Below, piece by piece: positions 8,699 to 17,989 of a DNA stretch of 34,116 nucleotides (positions are counted from its first letter, which is position 1; each line of letters starts with the position of its first letter). Source of the stretch: an uncultured Lachnospiraceae bacterium. Its GTDB lineage: Bacteria; Bacillota; Clostridia; Lachnospirales; Lachnospiraceae. The notes beneath the pieces are model-generated. The model was not told the DNA's origin, did not search any database, and was given only the letters and a program-made list of their open reading frames with translations. Both the position numbers and the translations under genes were made by a program. The stretch covers positions 1-34,116 of the forward strand of contig CALWSG010000014.1 in the NCBI GenBank assembly GCA_944384155.1, given 5' to 3'.

Positions 8699-9985
8699 CT
8701 ATATTCCCCCGTCCCCGCTCAAAACTCGGTCTAACAATGCTGCAAGAGGCTCCATTGCGTTTTTCGCCTCCTGCAGACTGTTAGTCTGTGCTCCCACTTC
8801 AACTAACACAGACCTTTCTCTTAAGTCAAGATTATACTGATATGCATCAAGATAATTTTTTCTCGTAAATCCCGGAAAGTATTCTTCTGCCAAAAGCTTT
8901 AGCTGTAAACTAAATGCAAGATTCTGTTTCTTATATTTATTATAAAGATAGTCAATATCTCCCCCTGAACTTGTTCTGCTAAGTCCGTTAAAAAACATAA
9001 TCTGTGATGTCTGCTTTCCGTTTACCTCCGACACAAGATGTAGATTTTCATTTACACCGTCTCTGTGAATATCAAGCACCACCTCTATTGTAGGATTATC
9101 TGCAAGTATCTGCTCCAATGATGTTCTTGCATATGTGTATGCCTTGCTTCTGTCAAGCTTTCCGTTTACATAATCAAAGCTTTCCGTGCAATGTATAACA
9201 TTATATCCATACCCCTCTGACAAAAGCTTTGCCAGATATGTACCTACAGATACTATATTAGTATCAAAATTACCTTCTATAGAATCTGTGAAGCCCTCCA
9301 TTGAATGAGTATGGTAAATTAATATCTGAGGAACAGATGAATCCTTTTTTATAGACATGTCCATAGATAAAAGTTCACTTGCATTAAGGTCACTTTCAAG
9401 GACAGACGCCCTCTTTGGCACTACATACAGGCTTGACAAAAGAAAATTAAAATCACTCAGACTCTCAAGGCTATACACAGTACCGCTCCCTGTCCCGCTA
9501 AGCTTCATAACACCGTTTCCCTGAATACTAACAGGTAAATCTTCATTTTCCTCTGTCTGTGTATTATTATCTGCACTTAAACCTGTTGTTTCCTGCTTTA
9601 CATCTGTGCTTTCCGTTTCTCCGCTGCTGTTTTGTGCCACTATTTTATTAGGGTCATAGACCACAAGATAATTTTTCTTTACATTTTCTTTTACATATCC
9701 ATAATAAGTTATGGAATTATTTACACTGTCTATAAATGTTTCCCCCACTGTTTTTTTGCTTACAGACACATTCTTATATGCCAGTGACGTATATAAATCC
9801 TCCATTTCCCTTACAGTCAGCATATACACAAGCTCTCCTGCCGACTTGTTAAAATATATAAATATATCCTGAAATGTTATTATCTTAAATGAAAAAAATA
9901 TTACGTAAAAAGCAAAAACCGCTGCAAGGAATATTCCTATTTTTCTTCCGTATTTAATTTTGCCTATGACAACTATTCTTTTCAT
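8699..9985 (-). CDS. spoIIP: Stage II sporulation protein P (SpoIIP), spore-engulfment peptidoglycan hydrolase
   Basis: 428 residues. SpoIIP is an amidase and endopeptidase that, with SpoIID and SpoIIM, drives membrane migration around the forespore. An N-terminal membrane anchor at about residues 14-36 is followed by a low-complexity Thr/Glu-rich linker (about 130-165) and the C-terminal catalytic domain with QILIYHTHSMEGF and VVLDIHRDG, the conserved His-containing motifs. AAGGTGA lies upstream of the ATG. It follows gpr after 80 bp on the same strand, the Bacillus order, and may be read from the gpr promoter; a sigma-E-like -35 is visible in the gap but no convincing -10. Confidence 0.93.
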   Translation of the reverse strand: MKRIVVIGKIKYGRKIGIFLAAVFAFYVIFFSFKIITFQDIFIYFNKSAGELVYMLTVREMEDLYTSLAYKNVSVSKKTVGETFIDSVNNSITYYGYVKENVKKNYLVVYDPNKIVAQNSSGETESTDVKQETTGLSADNNTQTEENEDLPVSIQGNGVMKLSGTGSGTVYSLESLSDFNFLLSSLYVVPKRASVLESDLNASELLSMDMSIKKDSSVPQILIYHTHSMEGFTDSIEGNFDTNIVSVGTYLAKLLSEGYGYNVIHCTESFDYVNGKLDRSKAYTYARTSLEQILADNPTIEVVLDIHRDGVNENLHLVSEVNGKQTSQIMFFNGLSRTSSGGDIDYLYNKYKKQNLAFSLQLKLLAEEYFPGFTRKNYLDAYQYNLDLRERSVLVEVGAQTNSLQEAKNAMEPLAALLDRVLSGDGGI

Positions 9986-10065
9986 ACATATGTCACCTTA
10001 CCTGATGAATTTTTAAAGGATTTCAGTTATAAAACCCTTTTCATATAATAATATGAAGGTACATA

Positions 10066-10962
10066 CTAAAATAATGCCATATTTATTGCTTCCGATATAA
10101 TAAAGCTTAAATTTTTTACATTTTCATCTATATCCTTTGGCGTAACATACATATCTCCTCCCGCCGGCTCCAAAAGCTCCTTTATAAGCTGAAATTTCTC
10201 TGCGGGATTAAGTGCCTTCATTGAATACTTAAGCTCCTCAAATGCCCTTGACTGTGACAGTGCATTTACAAGACTATCCATTGCATCGCTTACAATAGTT
10301 GCCGCATCTACTACTGTAGGTATGCCTATGGCAATAACCGGAATGCCCAAAGTCTTTTTGCTTATTTCCTGCCTGTGGTTTCCCACCCCTGAGCCGGGAC
10401 TTATTCCTGTATCCGATACCTGAATTGTGGTGTTAAGCCTTTTTGTACTTCTTGCAGCAAGAGCATCTACCGCTATTATTACCTCCGGTCTTATTTCCTT
10501 TGCCAATGCCATAACAAAATCCGCAGTTTCCATTCCTGTCTGTGCCATAACTCCCGGTGCCACTGCAAATATGTTATCATTTATATTTATTCCGGATATT
10601 ACCCTTGGTCCAAGTGCATCCGGAGTGGCATCTCTGTTTCCAAGTCCCACCACCATAACCTTTTTCTTTTTTATATTTTCTCCCAGCTTATCTATAATTT
10701 TTGAAAGTACCTTTGCCATTTCGGTTCCATGCTCCTGGTCTGTATACTTAAGCTTATCCGACTCTATGGTAATATAATTGCCCATAGGCTTTTTCATGGC
10801 TCTCTCACCTTTGTGATTTAATATTTTTACTCTGGTTATATTTATGCTGCCTCCAAGTACACTCTTTTCCTCAAGCATAACACCTGATACCTCTGTGTCA
10901 GTACCCTCATATCGCTCCTTTGCCTCCACAGCAAGATCCGTTCTTATATTAATCCTTTTCAT
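10066..10962 (-). CDS. gpr: Germination protease (GPR) for small acid-soluble spore proteins
   Basis: 298 residues, slightly shorter than Bacillus GPR. It degrades the DNA-protecting SASPs in the first minutes of germination and is made in the forespore as an inactive zymogen that self-processes. The N-terminus carries IRTDLAVEA, the start typical of the family, and the core has VVGLGNRDATPDALGP, and GVGNHR, typical of the A25 family. AGGAG lies 6 bases before the ATG. A sigma-F/G-like promoter is visible at 10999-11027. It is divergent from rpsT and followed by spoIIP. Confidence 0.95.
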   Translation of the reverse strand: MKRINIRTDLAVEAKERYEGTDTEVSGVMLEEKSVLGGSINITRVKILNHKGERAMKKPMGNYITIESDKLKYTDQEHGTEMAKVLSKIIDKLGENIKKKKVMVVGLGNRDATPDALGPRVISGININDNIFAVAPGVMAQTGMETADFVMALAKEIRPEVIIAVDALAARSTKRLNTTIQVSDTGISPGSGVGNHRQEISKKTLGIPVIAIGIPTVVDAATIVSDAMDSLVNALSQSRAFEELKYSMKALNPAEKFQLIKELLEPAGGDMYVTPKDIDENVKNLSFIISEAINMALF

Positions 10963-10998
10963 GTATATCTCCTTTTATTTTCTTATACCTTATACTGT

Positions 10999-11027
10999 TA
11001 ATTTCCCCAAATAACAACTTGACATAC
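10999..11027 (-). promoter_or_regulatory. Sigma-F/sigma-G-like promoter for gpr
   Basis: On the minus strand, GTATG (11023-11027) is followed after 14 bases by GGGGAAATTA (10999-11008), which fits the forespore -10 pattern GGnrAnAhTR at every position. In Bacillus subtilis gpr is read by sigma-F and sigma-G, so the site fits the gene. It overlaps the -35 of the divergent rpsT promoter. Confidence 0.5.
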
Positions 11028-11047
11028 ATATAAAATTAGATTAAAAT
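11019..11047 (+). promoter_or_regulatory. Sigma-A promoter for rpsT
   Basis: TTGACA (11019-11024) and TAAAAT (11042-11047) are separated by 17 bases. It produces a leader of about 110 nt. Confidence 0.75.
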
Positions 11048-11102
11048 ATAAAACGATGTTTGCATTGTCCGCGAGTCTTAGTATGCAAGCAACGGTTACC
11101 GG

Positions 11103-11127
11103 TGGTTTATACTCTCTCAATAAACCA
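11103..11127 (+). promoter_or_regulatory. Hairpin in the rpsT leader
   Basis: TGGTTTAT (11103-11110) pairs with ATAAACCA (11120-11127) around a 9-base loop in the long rpsT 5' untranslated region. S20 is known to control its own synthesis in some bacteria; whether this stem takes part is inference. Confidence 0.35.
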
Positions 11128-11163
11128 TTTAATACAACAGATATTATTGGAGGTAATTTAAAA

Positions 11164-11427
11164 ATGGCTAATATTAAGTCAGCTAAGAAAAGAATCGATG
11201 TTACTGCAACAAGAACAGCAAGAAATAAGGCTATCCGCTCTAAGGTTAAAACAGCTATAAAGAAGGTTGACGCTGCTGTTGCCGCTAATGACAAGGCTGC
11301 TGCTTCTGAAGCTTTAAAGGCTGCTACCGTAGAGATAGACAAGGCTTGTTCTAAGGGCGTATATCATAAGAATAATGCTGCCAGAAAGGTATCACGTCTG
11401 GCAACTGCTGTTAATAAATTAGCTTAA
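11164..11427 (+). CDS. rpsT: Small-subunit ribosomal protein bS20
   Basis: 87 residues, the normal S20 length. bS20 binds 16S rRNA near helices 9 and 44 and assists subunit assembly. The sequence is Lys/Ala-rich and helical, beginning [13 protein letters not shown], with the family's K-N-K-A-x-R-S-x-x-K-T pattern and [13 protein letters not shown] near the end. The start is at 11164, with GGAGG (11149-11153) 10 bases upstream; the frame remains open upstream but lies in the leader. As in Bacillus, it sits between holA and gpr and points against them. Confidence 0.97.
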   Translation: MANIKSAKKRIDVTATRTARNKAIRSKVKTAIKKVDAAVAANDKAAASEALKAATVEIDKACSKGVYHKNNAARKVSRLATAVNKLA

Positions 11428-11429
11428 AA

Positions 11430-11468
11430 TAAAGGGATTTTCCTTTCGGAAAATCCTTTTATTTTTTT
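11430..11468 (+). terminator. Intrinsic terminator between rpsT and holA, probably bidirectional
   Basis: GGATTTTCC (11435-11443) pairs with GGAAAATCC (11448-11456) around TTTC, followed by TTTTATTTTTTT. The opposite strand also has a T-rich tract, so it can end both rpsT and the converging comEA-to-holA transcript. Confidence 0.85.
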
Positions 11469-12451
11469 ACATCATTTTTGCCTCCATATTTTATCAGCAG
11501 CAGCTCTACGCCTATCTTTTCATCAAGATTTCCTGATTTTACACCTGTCTCAATTTCCACTGCATCCTTTAAAGCCCTTCTTAAAATATTTATACTAAAG
11601 TTATCGCTCTGCTTCATTGCCTTTCCCACTATAAACGGCTGCATGGAAAGCTTTGACGCTATATCCTTTTGTGATATACCGTTTTCCTTAAGCTCCTTTA
11701 CCTGAAGCATAATATTAAACTGTCTTGTAAGCATAAACAAAATTCTCATTGGAGGTTCCTTTGTCGCTATAAGGTCGTAGTATATATCAAGTGCCTTCTT
11801 TTTATTTTTGTACCCTAATGCATCTATCATATCAAAAATTCTGGCAGATATCTGCTCTGTTGCCACTGCCTTTATATCCTCCGTCTCTATAACCTGCCTG
11901 TCCATACAATAGCATATAAGCTTTTCCAGCTCCCTTGATATATTCATCATATCAGTTCCTGACACAGCCAAAAAATAATTCATTGTCTCCTTTGTAATGT
12001 TTTTATTATTATCCCTTAAAATTCCCAGTATCCACCTTTCCAGCACCGCAGGTGTCTGCACTGATGTCTCGCATACATGTCCCTTATCCTTCACTCTCTT
12101 AAAAAGCTTTCCCCTTTTGTCTGCAGCCTCCTCCACAAACACAAGCACTGTTGTTTCCGGTATTCTCTCTATATAATCTGCCATTTCATCATTTCCACTC
12201 TTAAAAAAACCTGAGTTTTCCACTATAATAAGACGAAGCTCGGCAAAAAACGGTAAGGTTTCGCTAATACCTATAATATCCTGCACAGCTATTCCCCTTC
12301 CCTCAAAATATCCGTAATTCATTGTATCTTCTCCCACTATGGCTTTTTTCAGCTTATCCTTATACTGCTTTCTCAGATAAGCCTCCTCCCCATATATAAG
12401 ATAAACTCTCTTATACTTATTATTCTTTATATCATCATTTATAGTACGCAT
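11459..12451 (-). CDS. holA: DNA polymerase III subunit delta
   Basis: 330 residues. Delta opens the sliding clamp within the clamp-loader complex. The N-terminal domain shows VYLIYGEEAYLRKQ and the ETLPFFAELRLIIVEN segment typical of the family; domain III at the C-terminus has the helical segment LFMLTRQFNIMLQVKEL. GGAGG lies 4 bases before the ATG, and the gene begins 8 bp after comEC on the same strand. It is the last gene of the comEA-led run, which matches Bacillus (yqeN after comEC). Confidence 0.94.
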   Translation of the reverse strand: MRTINDDIKNNKYKRVYLIYGEEAYLRKQYKDKLKKAIVGEDTMNYGYFEGRGIAVQDIIGISETLPFFAELRLIIVENSGFFKSGNDEMADYIERIPETTVLVFVEEAADKRGKLFKRVKDKGHVCETSVQTPAVLERWILGILRDNNKNITKETMNYFLAVSGTDMMNISRELEKLICYCMDRQVIETEDIKAVATEQISARIFDMIDALGYKNKKKALDIYYDLIATKEPPMRILFMLTRQFNIMLQVKELKENGISQKDIASKLSMQPFIVGKAMKQSDNFSINILRRALKDAVEIETGVKSGNLDEKIGVELLLIKYGGKNDVKK

Positions 12452-12459
12452 CTTTCCTC

Positions 12460-14844
12460 CTAGTTATTGCCCGTAAAATAATCATAAGCCACACCTTCAT
12501 TATTGTCAAGGTAAAGGGTTACCGCACCTGTTTCATATGTTATACATACGTCGGAGGACTTTTCCTTAAGCCTTGATAATGCTTCACTGTGGGGATGACC
12601 GTATATATTATTACTGCCGCATGATATAACAGATAAAACAGGATTATATATTTCAAGAACCTTATATGATGAGGAATATTTTGAGCCGTGATGAGGTACC
12701 TTTAGCACATGGAGATTCTGTATAATTTCCATATTGCCTTTTTCGTATTCCTCCGCTATAAGTATCTCCGTATCCTCCCCCATATCCCCCATCATGCCTA
12801 TTTTCTTTCCATATACATTTATTACGGCTGCTAATGAATTATTATTTACATCATTGGAGACTCCCACATACTTGTTTATTGGATTGATGAAATCTATCTC
12901 TGTTTCTCCCGCCTTAATTGACATTGTACTGTCTGCCCTTATAACATTTATTCCCTTTTCCTTACATACACCTTCTATGCTGCCAAAACCCTCATCTCCC
13001 ATTGGAAGCACTACATTATCCACTGTAACAGCCTTGTCCAAAAGTACCTCATATATGCCGTTTATATGGTCCTCATCACTGTGACTTAATATAATATAGT
13101 CAATCTTCTTAATGCCGCTGTATTTAAGATATGGAAGTATTACATACTTTCCTGAATTTTTTATGGAAGTGCTGCCGCCGTCAAAAATACATACCATATC
13201 CTTAACTGAAAGAATCGCCGAATCCCCCTGCCCAACATGAAGGAATGTCATTATACCCCTCTGGGGATAAGTTGTATAAATATATACATGAAGTATAATA
13301 CATACAATACCTCCAAACATATACCTGAATAATTTTCCCTTTTTCCTGCTTATTCCTATATATCCCCTAACTTTATCCCTTAGCCATTTATATTCCCTGT
13401 TATCCCATATCCACATAAGTGCTGTGCTTAGTATTACAATGCCGTAATATATAACCATATCCTTTAACTCAAAATGACCTGTTACAACCACTGCAAGGGG
13501 CAGGCTTGAAACCATGGTACAAAGCCACTCATATATTTTTAAAACAGCCACTCCGGGAAAAATAAATATTTTTCCTGCTCCACCGGAAAAGATTCCCGCC
13601 ACAATTCCTGCTATTCCCGATAATACTGCTATTCCCATAAGAGGAATAACTAAAAGATTTAAAAATACTCCGTAAATTGGCATCTGATAAAAGCCGTTTG
13701 CTACCACAGGACCATTTGCTATATTAACGGTTATTCCTGATATAAAGCTTTTTATAATACTTTTTTCTGCCTGCACAAATTCCGTCACATAAGGCAATAT
13801 AAAGCCTATTGATACCACCGCGCCAAAGGACAATAAAAAGCTCATATTATACAAATAGTATGGATTTTGGACAAGAAGTATAAATGCCGCAATACATATG
13901 GAATTCTTAATATCATATATATTTCCCGTAAGCTTTCCCAAAAGATTTACAAAAAACATTATTATGGCTCTTATTGCAGAAACGCTTCCTCCTGACATAA
14001 TTCCGTACATAATCATAAATAATGTGCTTATGGCACCTGCCCATCTTTGTGCCATAAAATGTCTTATGGCAGAATATACTCCCATTCCTATTATGGATAT
14101 ATGAAGCCCGGATATTGCAAGTATATGGCTTATTCCCCCATACCCATACATTTCCTTTAAATCATCATCAAGCTGCCCCTTCTCTCCGTAAAGCATTGCC
14201 ATAAACACACCGGCTTCCTTATCATTGCATATGATTTTAAGAATTTCCGTCATTCTCCCTCGAATATATGAGGATATGGATTGCAGTTCATTTATGGTCT
14301 TATCCACAATCTCTATACTCTCTCCATTTACCTTAAAGATAATATCAAGACCATAGCTGTATGTTTTTTCATCAAATGCTCCGGGATTTAGGGGCTCACT
14401 AAACTCTCTTTTTGTCCCCTCTATTTTTACACTGTTTCCGTAATCTGCCCCACTGCTTCCCCAAAGCCCTCTGTCAATATATACCCTGCACTTAAAGTCC
14501 TTTATTGGTATATTCCAGCCTTTTGTTACCTTTATAATAATCTCCATTCCATAATCACTATCAATAATGTCACAGACTCTTCCTTCAACAGACACCCTTT
14601 CTTTCACTTCTACAGCTTCTAATAATTTATGCCTGCTCTCCTCCCTATACATAATATAAAAGCCTGCTATATATAAAATGACATAAAGCACTAAAGGAAG
14701 ATATTTCTTCCCTGCAATGCCCCATGTCAAAAAAGCAGCAAAAGCTATAATCAATATAACAAAAAAACCTTTTTCTGATATGAATGCTGCCGTAAGCTCT
14801 CCATGCACCAGCGACAATACTCCTATCATTATTGGTCTTTTCAA
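12460..14844 (-). CDS. comEC: ComEC/Rec2 DNA-uptake channel protein
   Basis: 794 residues. ComEC forms the membrane channel that carries single-stranded DNA into the cell during transformation. Two N-terminal membrane helices are followed by an extracellular domain, a multi-pass competence domain (ISHILAISGLHISIIGMG is the signature, about residues 235-255), and a C-terminal metallo-beta-lactamase-like domain (FLHVGQGDSAIL, LSHSDEDHINGI, VPHHGSKYSSS) proposed to degrade the non-transported strand. The metal-binding residues look intact. The start appears to be TTG at 14844, with AGGAGG 12 bases upstream; the next ATG (14829) has no site. The full length suggests a working gene; pilus genes are not in the window. 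Confidence 0.95.
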   Translation of the reverse strand: MKRPIMIGVLSLVHGELTAAFISEKGFFVILIIAFAAFLTWGIAGKKYLPLVLYVILYIAGFYIMYREESRHKLLEAVEVKERVSVEGRVCDIIDSDYGMEIIIKVTKGWNIPIKDFKCRVYIDRGLWGSSGADYGNSVKIEGTKREFSEPLNPGAFDEKTYSYGLDIIFKVNGESIEIVDKTINELQSISSYIRGRMTEILKIICNDKEAGVFMAMLYGEKGQLDDDLKEMYGYGGISHILAISGLHISIIGMGVYSAIRHFMAQRWAGAISTLFMIMYGIMSGGSVSAIRAIIMFFVNLLGKLTGNIYDIKNSICIAAFILLVQNPYYLYNMSFLLSFGAVVSIGFILPYVTEFVQAEKSIIKSFISGITVNIANGPVVANGFYQMPIYGVFLNLLVIPLMGIAVLSGIAGIVAGIFSGGAGKIFIFPGVAVLKIYEWLCTMVSSLPLAVVVTGHFELKDMVIYYGIVILSTALMWIWDNREYKWLRDKVRGYIGISRKKGKLFRYMFGGIVCIILHVYIYTTYPQRGIMTFLHVGQGDSAILSVKDMVCIFDGGSTSIKNSGKYVILPYLKYSGIKKIDYIILSHSDEDHINGIYEVLLDKAVTVDNVVLPMGDEGFGSIEGVCKEKGINVIRADSTMSIKAGETEIDFINPINKYVGVSNDVNNNSLAAVINVYGKKIGMMGDMGEDTEILIAEEYEKGNMEIIQNLHVLKVPHHGSKYSSSYKVLEIYNPVLSVISCGSNNIYGHPHSEALSRLKEKSSDVCITYETGAVTLYLDNNEGVAYDYFTGNN

Positions 14845-14860
14845 ATTTTAATATTTCCTC

Positions 14861-15787
14861 CTATTGCTCCATATATCCCAAATCACGCATAAAAAGGGTA
14901 TTTAAGGATAACTGATTGTGAAGCATTATATCAACCTCACCCTCAACACTTATCTGCACCTTATTAATATAAGAAAGCTCTGTAAGTGAATTAACTATTG
15001 AATATATCATTATCTCATCCTTTACCGATGAGGCACTTTCCAAAAACTCTCTGGTAAAATCTATGTAACATATGCCATTGCTTGTATTAATACTTCTTAT
15101 TGATGTTTTTTCGGGAATTGTCTTATAGTTTCCGTCAACTCCAGGCCCCTCTATTATCTGCTCCACAATATACCTCTCAAGAGACTGGCTGCTGTCATAT
15201 ATTCCCGTCCGCATCTCTGTCTTAAGTGCATTTCCCTTAATATTTGCAAAATACAAGGTTACTGTTGTAGTCTCATAATTATTTATGCTGTTTCCAACCT
15301 TGTCTATAAAGTTTGATGCCTTCATCATTCCCACAGTGCTTCCTGATGAATCCTTTAAGGGCTGGTCCTCAACATAAAAGCTTACGTAATCTATACCATC
15401 AAGCTGAGTTAATGTAAGAACCAGAGAGGCTCTTAAAAATATTTCAGATATGCTGTCAAGGCTGCTGTAATAGCTTCCAAAGTTTATGCTTAAAACATTA
15501 TTTGACACACTGCACCAAATAATATCAACCCCTGACGGTATTGCTGATGCCATTGTGCCCTTATCCTTTCGAAGCTCCTGCCAGATTTCGCTTACCTGCT
15601 CATTAATATCATCAGCCTCAACCTCATATTCTTCCGTTTCAAGCCTTGTTCCTTCCCTGTTTATATAATATAAATAAAATCCCCTGTTATCCTCTTCATC
15701 CCCCTTATCACTGCAGCCTCCTGCAGCTAATAATGATAATACAGCAATCAATAATAAAATTATATTCTTTGCATATTTATGCTTCAT
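14861..15787 (-). CDS. Lipoprotein with two GerMN domains
   Basis: 308 residues. The signal peptide ends in a lipobox, LLAAGGC, with lipidated Cys25, so the protein is probably anchored on the outer face of the membrane. Two GerMN-type repeats follow, about residues 60-170 and 190-295. Related Bacillus GerM is needed for spore engulfment and assembly of the SpoIIIAH/IIQ complex, but this is a family link, not a proven role here. It sits 25 bp after a histidine kinase and 16 bp before comEC, so it is cotranscribed with them. It may be an accessory sensor lipoprotein for that kinase, as the order regulator-kinase-lipoprotein recalls WalR-WalK clusters with their membrane-associated partners. 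Confidence 0.82.
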   Translation of the reverse strand: MKHKYAKNIILLLIAVLSLLAAGGCSDKGDEEDNRGFYLYYINREGTRLETEEYEVEADDINEQVSEIWQELRKDKGTMASAIPSGVDIIWCSVSNNVLSINFGSYYSSLDSISEIFLRASLVLTLTQLDGIDYVSFYVEDQPLKDSSGSTVGMMKASNFIDKVGNSINNYETTTVTLYFANIKGNALKTEMRTGIYDSSQSLERYIVEQIIEGPGVDGNYKTIPEKTSIRSINTSNGICYIDFTREFLESASSVKDEIMIYSIVNSLTELSYINKVQISVEGEVDIMLHNQLSLNTLFMRDLGYMEQ

Positions 15788-15812
15788 ACATCAACTGCCC
15801 TTTCCATCATGC

Positions 15813-17255
15813 TTAAGGTACATATACTAAAGGTATTCTTACTGTAAATGTAGTTCCTTCTCCCTCTTTGCTGTACACCTTAATATCTCCCTTATGCATT
15901 AAAACAGAATTGTAGGTAATGGCAAGTCCAAGCCCGGTTCCTCCTGTTTCCCTTGATCTTGTTTTGTCCACCCTGTAAAATCTTTCAAATATTCTTTTTT
16001 GCGACTCCTCAGGTATGCCTATTCCTGAATCTGCCACCTTTAAATAAAAATATTGATAATCTGCATTTAAGGATACTCTTACCCAACCGTCAAGAACATT
16101 ATATTTAATGGCGTTTTCCACCAGATTAGATACAACCATTGTCATTTTCACTTCATCTATCTCTGCCGCTACCGGTCTGAAGCTCTCAAATACAAGCTCT
16201 ATGTTTCTTTTGGCAGCTATAGGTCTAAGACGCTTTAATACAAGCTCCACCATCTCGTTTACATTTACTTTCTCAACCTTAAGGCTTTCTGTTTTCTTTT
16301 CAAGCTTTACAAGGGTAAGAAGATCCGTAATAATACTGTTCTCTCTGTCTATCTCCGCAACTATATCCTTCATAAATTCCCTGTAGGTTTCCACCGGAAC
16401 ATTGTCCTGCATTAAAAGGGAATCCGCCAAAACCTTTACGGAGGTTATAGGTGTCTTAAGCTCATGTGATACATTTGATACAAATTCCTGCCTTGACTCG
16501 TCAAGCTCCTTCATTCGCACCATCATCTGCTCTATTGATTTTCCCACCGCCTTAAGTTCTGTGTATCCGTCACACTTTATCTTTCTGTCAAATTGACCAA
16601 GCTTTATATTATTGATGGAATGTTCCATCTCCTTAAATGGCACGCTAATAAGAAGCTGCACTATAAATGATACAGCTATAACCACTATACATACTAAAAA
16701 TAATATAATATCCGCCTTATATGTTACTTCCTCCACATCTTTTGCTATATCCATTGTGGAAAATGACATTAAAAGCACTCCCTCCGGTGCTTCACCATCA
16801 CCTGACGATGAGGTATCTGATAACGCCACTGCTATCTCTATATATGATTTATCTTCCGAATACTGAATAATATTTTGTCCCCTAAAGCATTTTATAACAC
16901 TCTCAGACAGACATATATTCCCCTCATCTATGGAATATGTATCCTTTATTATCTTAAAGCTTTCATCTATTACCATGGTTCTTCCGTCAAATACTGTTGA
17001 CATCTGAGCAAGCTCCGTATCTACTGCCGATGAGGAATGTGTATTAAGATAATCTGATATAACAATGGCATTCTTCATCATAATTGATATACGCTTTAAA
17101 TCGTCTATTCTGGTTAATACCAAATTATCCTCATATGCATTTACATAGTACACCCTGACAATAAATACAGGTACCATACCTATGACTAGTATAATCATTA
17201 ATATTCTGAATCTAAGACTTTTTAAAAAGCTTATTAATCTATTAATGATAACCAT
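15813..17255 (-). CDS. Membrane sensor histidine kinase (WalK/PhoR-like)
   Basis: 480 residues. Layout: TM1 at about 17-38, an extracellular sensor domain at 39-180, TM2 at about 182-206, HAMP at 206-258, HisKA with phospho-acceptor His264 in FVSNVSHELKTP, and HATPase with N-box NLVENAIKYN, ADSGIGIPEE and GGTGLGLAI. All catalytic motifs are intact. No PAS domain is recognisable between HAMP and HisKA, unlike Bacillus WalK. The ATG directly follows the AAGGGG just beyond the regulator stop; the likely ribosome site is AGGGA at the end of the regulator gene, so translation is probably coupled. Its regulator lies 6 bp upstream. The signal is unknown; cell-wall stress is a guess from homology. 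Confidence 0.92.
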   Translation of the reverse strand: MVIINRLISFLKSLRFRILMIILVIGMVPVFIVRVYYVNAYEDNLVLTRIDDLKRISIMMKNAIVISDYLNTHSSSAVDTELAQMSTVFDGRTMVIDESFKIIKDTYSIDEGNICLSESVIKCFRGQNIIQYSEDKSYIEIAVALSDTSSSGDGEAPEGVLLMSFSTMDIAKDVEEVTYKADIILFLVCIVVIAVSFIVQLLISVPFKEMEHSINNIKLGQFDRKIKCDGYTELKAVGKSIEQMMVRMKELDESRQEFVSNVSHELKTPITSVKVLADSLLMQDNVPVETYREFMKDIVAEIDRENSIITDLLTLVKLEKKTESLKVEKVNVNEMVELVLKRLRPIAAKRNIELVFESFRPVAAEIDEVKMTMVVSNLVENAIKYNVLDGWVRVSLNADYQYFYLKVADSGIGIPEESQKRIFERFYRVDKTRSRETGGTGLGLAITYNSVLMHKGDIKVYSKEGEGTTFTVRIPLVYVP

Positions 17256-17261
17256 CCCCTT

Positions 17262-17951
17262 TTATCCCTGAAAGTAATATCCAACTCCCCATTTTGTATG
17301 TACGTATTTAGGTTCACTTGGGTTACTCTCGATTTTTTCTCTTAATCTCCTTATATGAACGTCAACAGTTCTCACATCACCCGGATATTCATATCCCCAA
17401 ACTGTATTTAAAAGATTTTCACGACTGTATACTTTATTTGGATTTGTTATAAGAAGCTCTAAAAGGTCAAACTCCTTTGCCGTGAGGTTTACCTCCTCAT
17501 CAGTAATGAACAGCCTTCTTCCGTCAAGCTCAAGCCTTAAATCACCCTTTTCAATAATTCTCTCTGCTTCCTCTTTGGCATGGTTTTTATTATTTCTTCT
17601 TATGATTGCCTTTATTCTCGCCTTTACTTCCAAAATATTAAATGGCTTTGTAATATAATCATCAGCACCATACTCAAGTCCCAAAATTTTGTCCATATCA
17701 TCTCCCTTTGCCGTAATCATAATGATAGGAACATCGGAAAATTCTCTTATCTGCTGGCATACCTCCAAGCCGTCAAGCTTTGGAAGCATAAGATCAAGAA
17801 GCACTATATCATACTCCTTTTCCTTTGCCATTGCCACGGCTTCCTCTCCGTCATATGCACAGTCTACTTCCATCTCATCCTGCTCTAAACTGAATTTAAT
17901 TCCCTTAACAATCAATTTCTCGTCATCAACCACTAATACCTTGTTAGCCAT
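17262..17951 (-). CDS. OmpR/PhoB-family response regulator (WalR/PhoP-like)
   Basis: 229 residues. The receiver domain has the acidic pocket VVDDE (Asp9-Asp10), the phospho-acceptor Asp53 in LLDLMLP, the switch Thr in ITAKGD and Lys in ADDYITKPF. A C-terminal winged-helix DNA-binding domain (about 130-229) contains LTAKEFDLLELL and RTVDVHIRRLREKIE. The start at 17951 is chosen for the GAGG 6 bases upstream; an earlier in-frame start at 17993 overlaps the end of comEA. It lies 38 bp after comEA and directly before its kinase. Its targets are unknown. Confidence 0.94.
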   Translation of the reverse strand: MANKVLVVDDEKLIVKGIKFSLEQDEMEVDCAYDGEEAVAMAKEKEYDIVLLDLMLPKLDGLEVCQQIREFSDVPIIMITAKGDDMDKILGLEYGADDYITKPFNILEVKARIKAIIRRNNKNHAKEEAERIIEKGDLRLELDGRRLFITDEEVNLTAKEFDLLELLITNPNKVYSRENLLNTVWGYEYPGDVRTVDVHIRRLREKIESNPSEPKYVHTKWGVGYYFQG

Positions 17952-17989
17952 TTCTACCTCTTTTCTGCATTCTGCAAATGCCTTATTAA

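Noticed and set aside
9986..10065. Sigma-E promoter for spoIIP
   Set aside because: TTCATATT on the minus strand resembles a -35, but no CATACAnT-like -10 occurs at the right distance.
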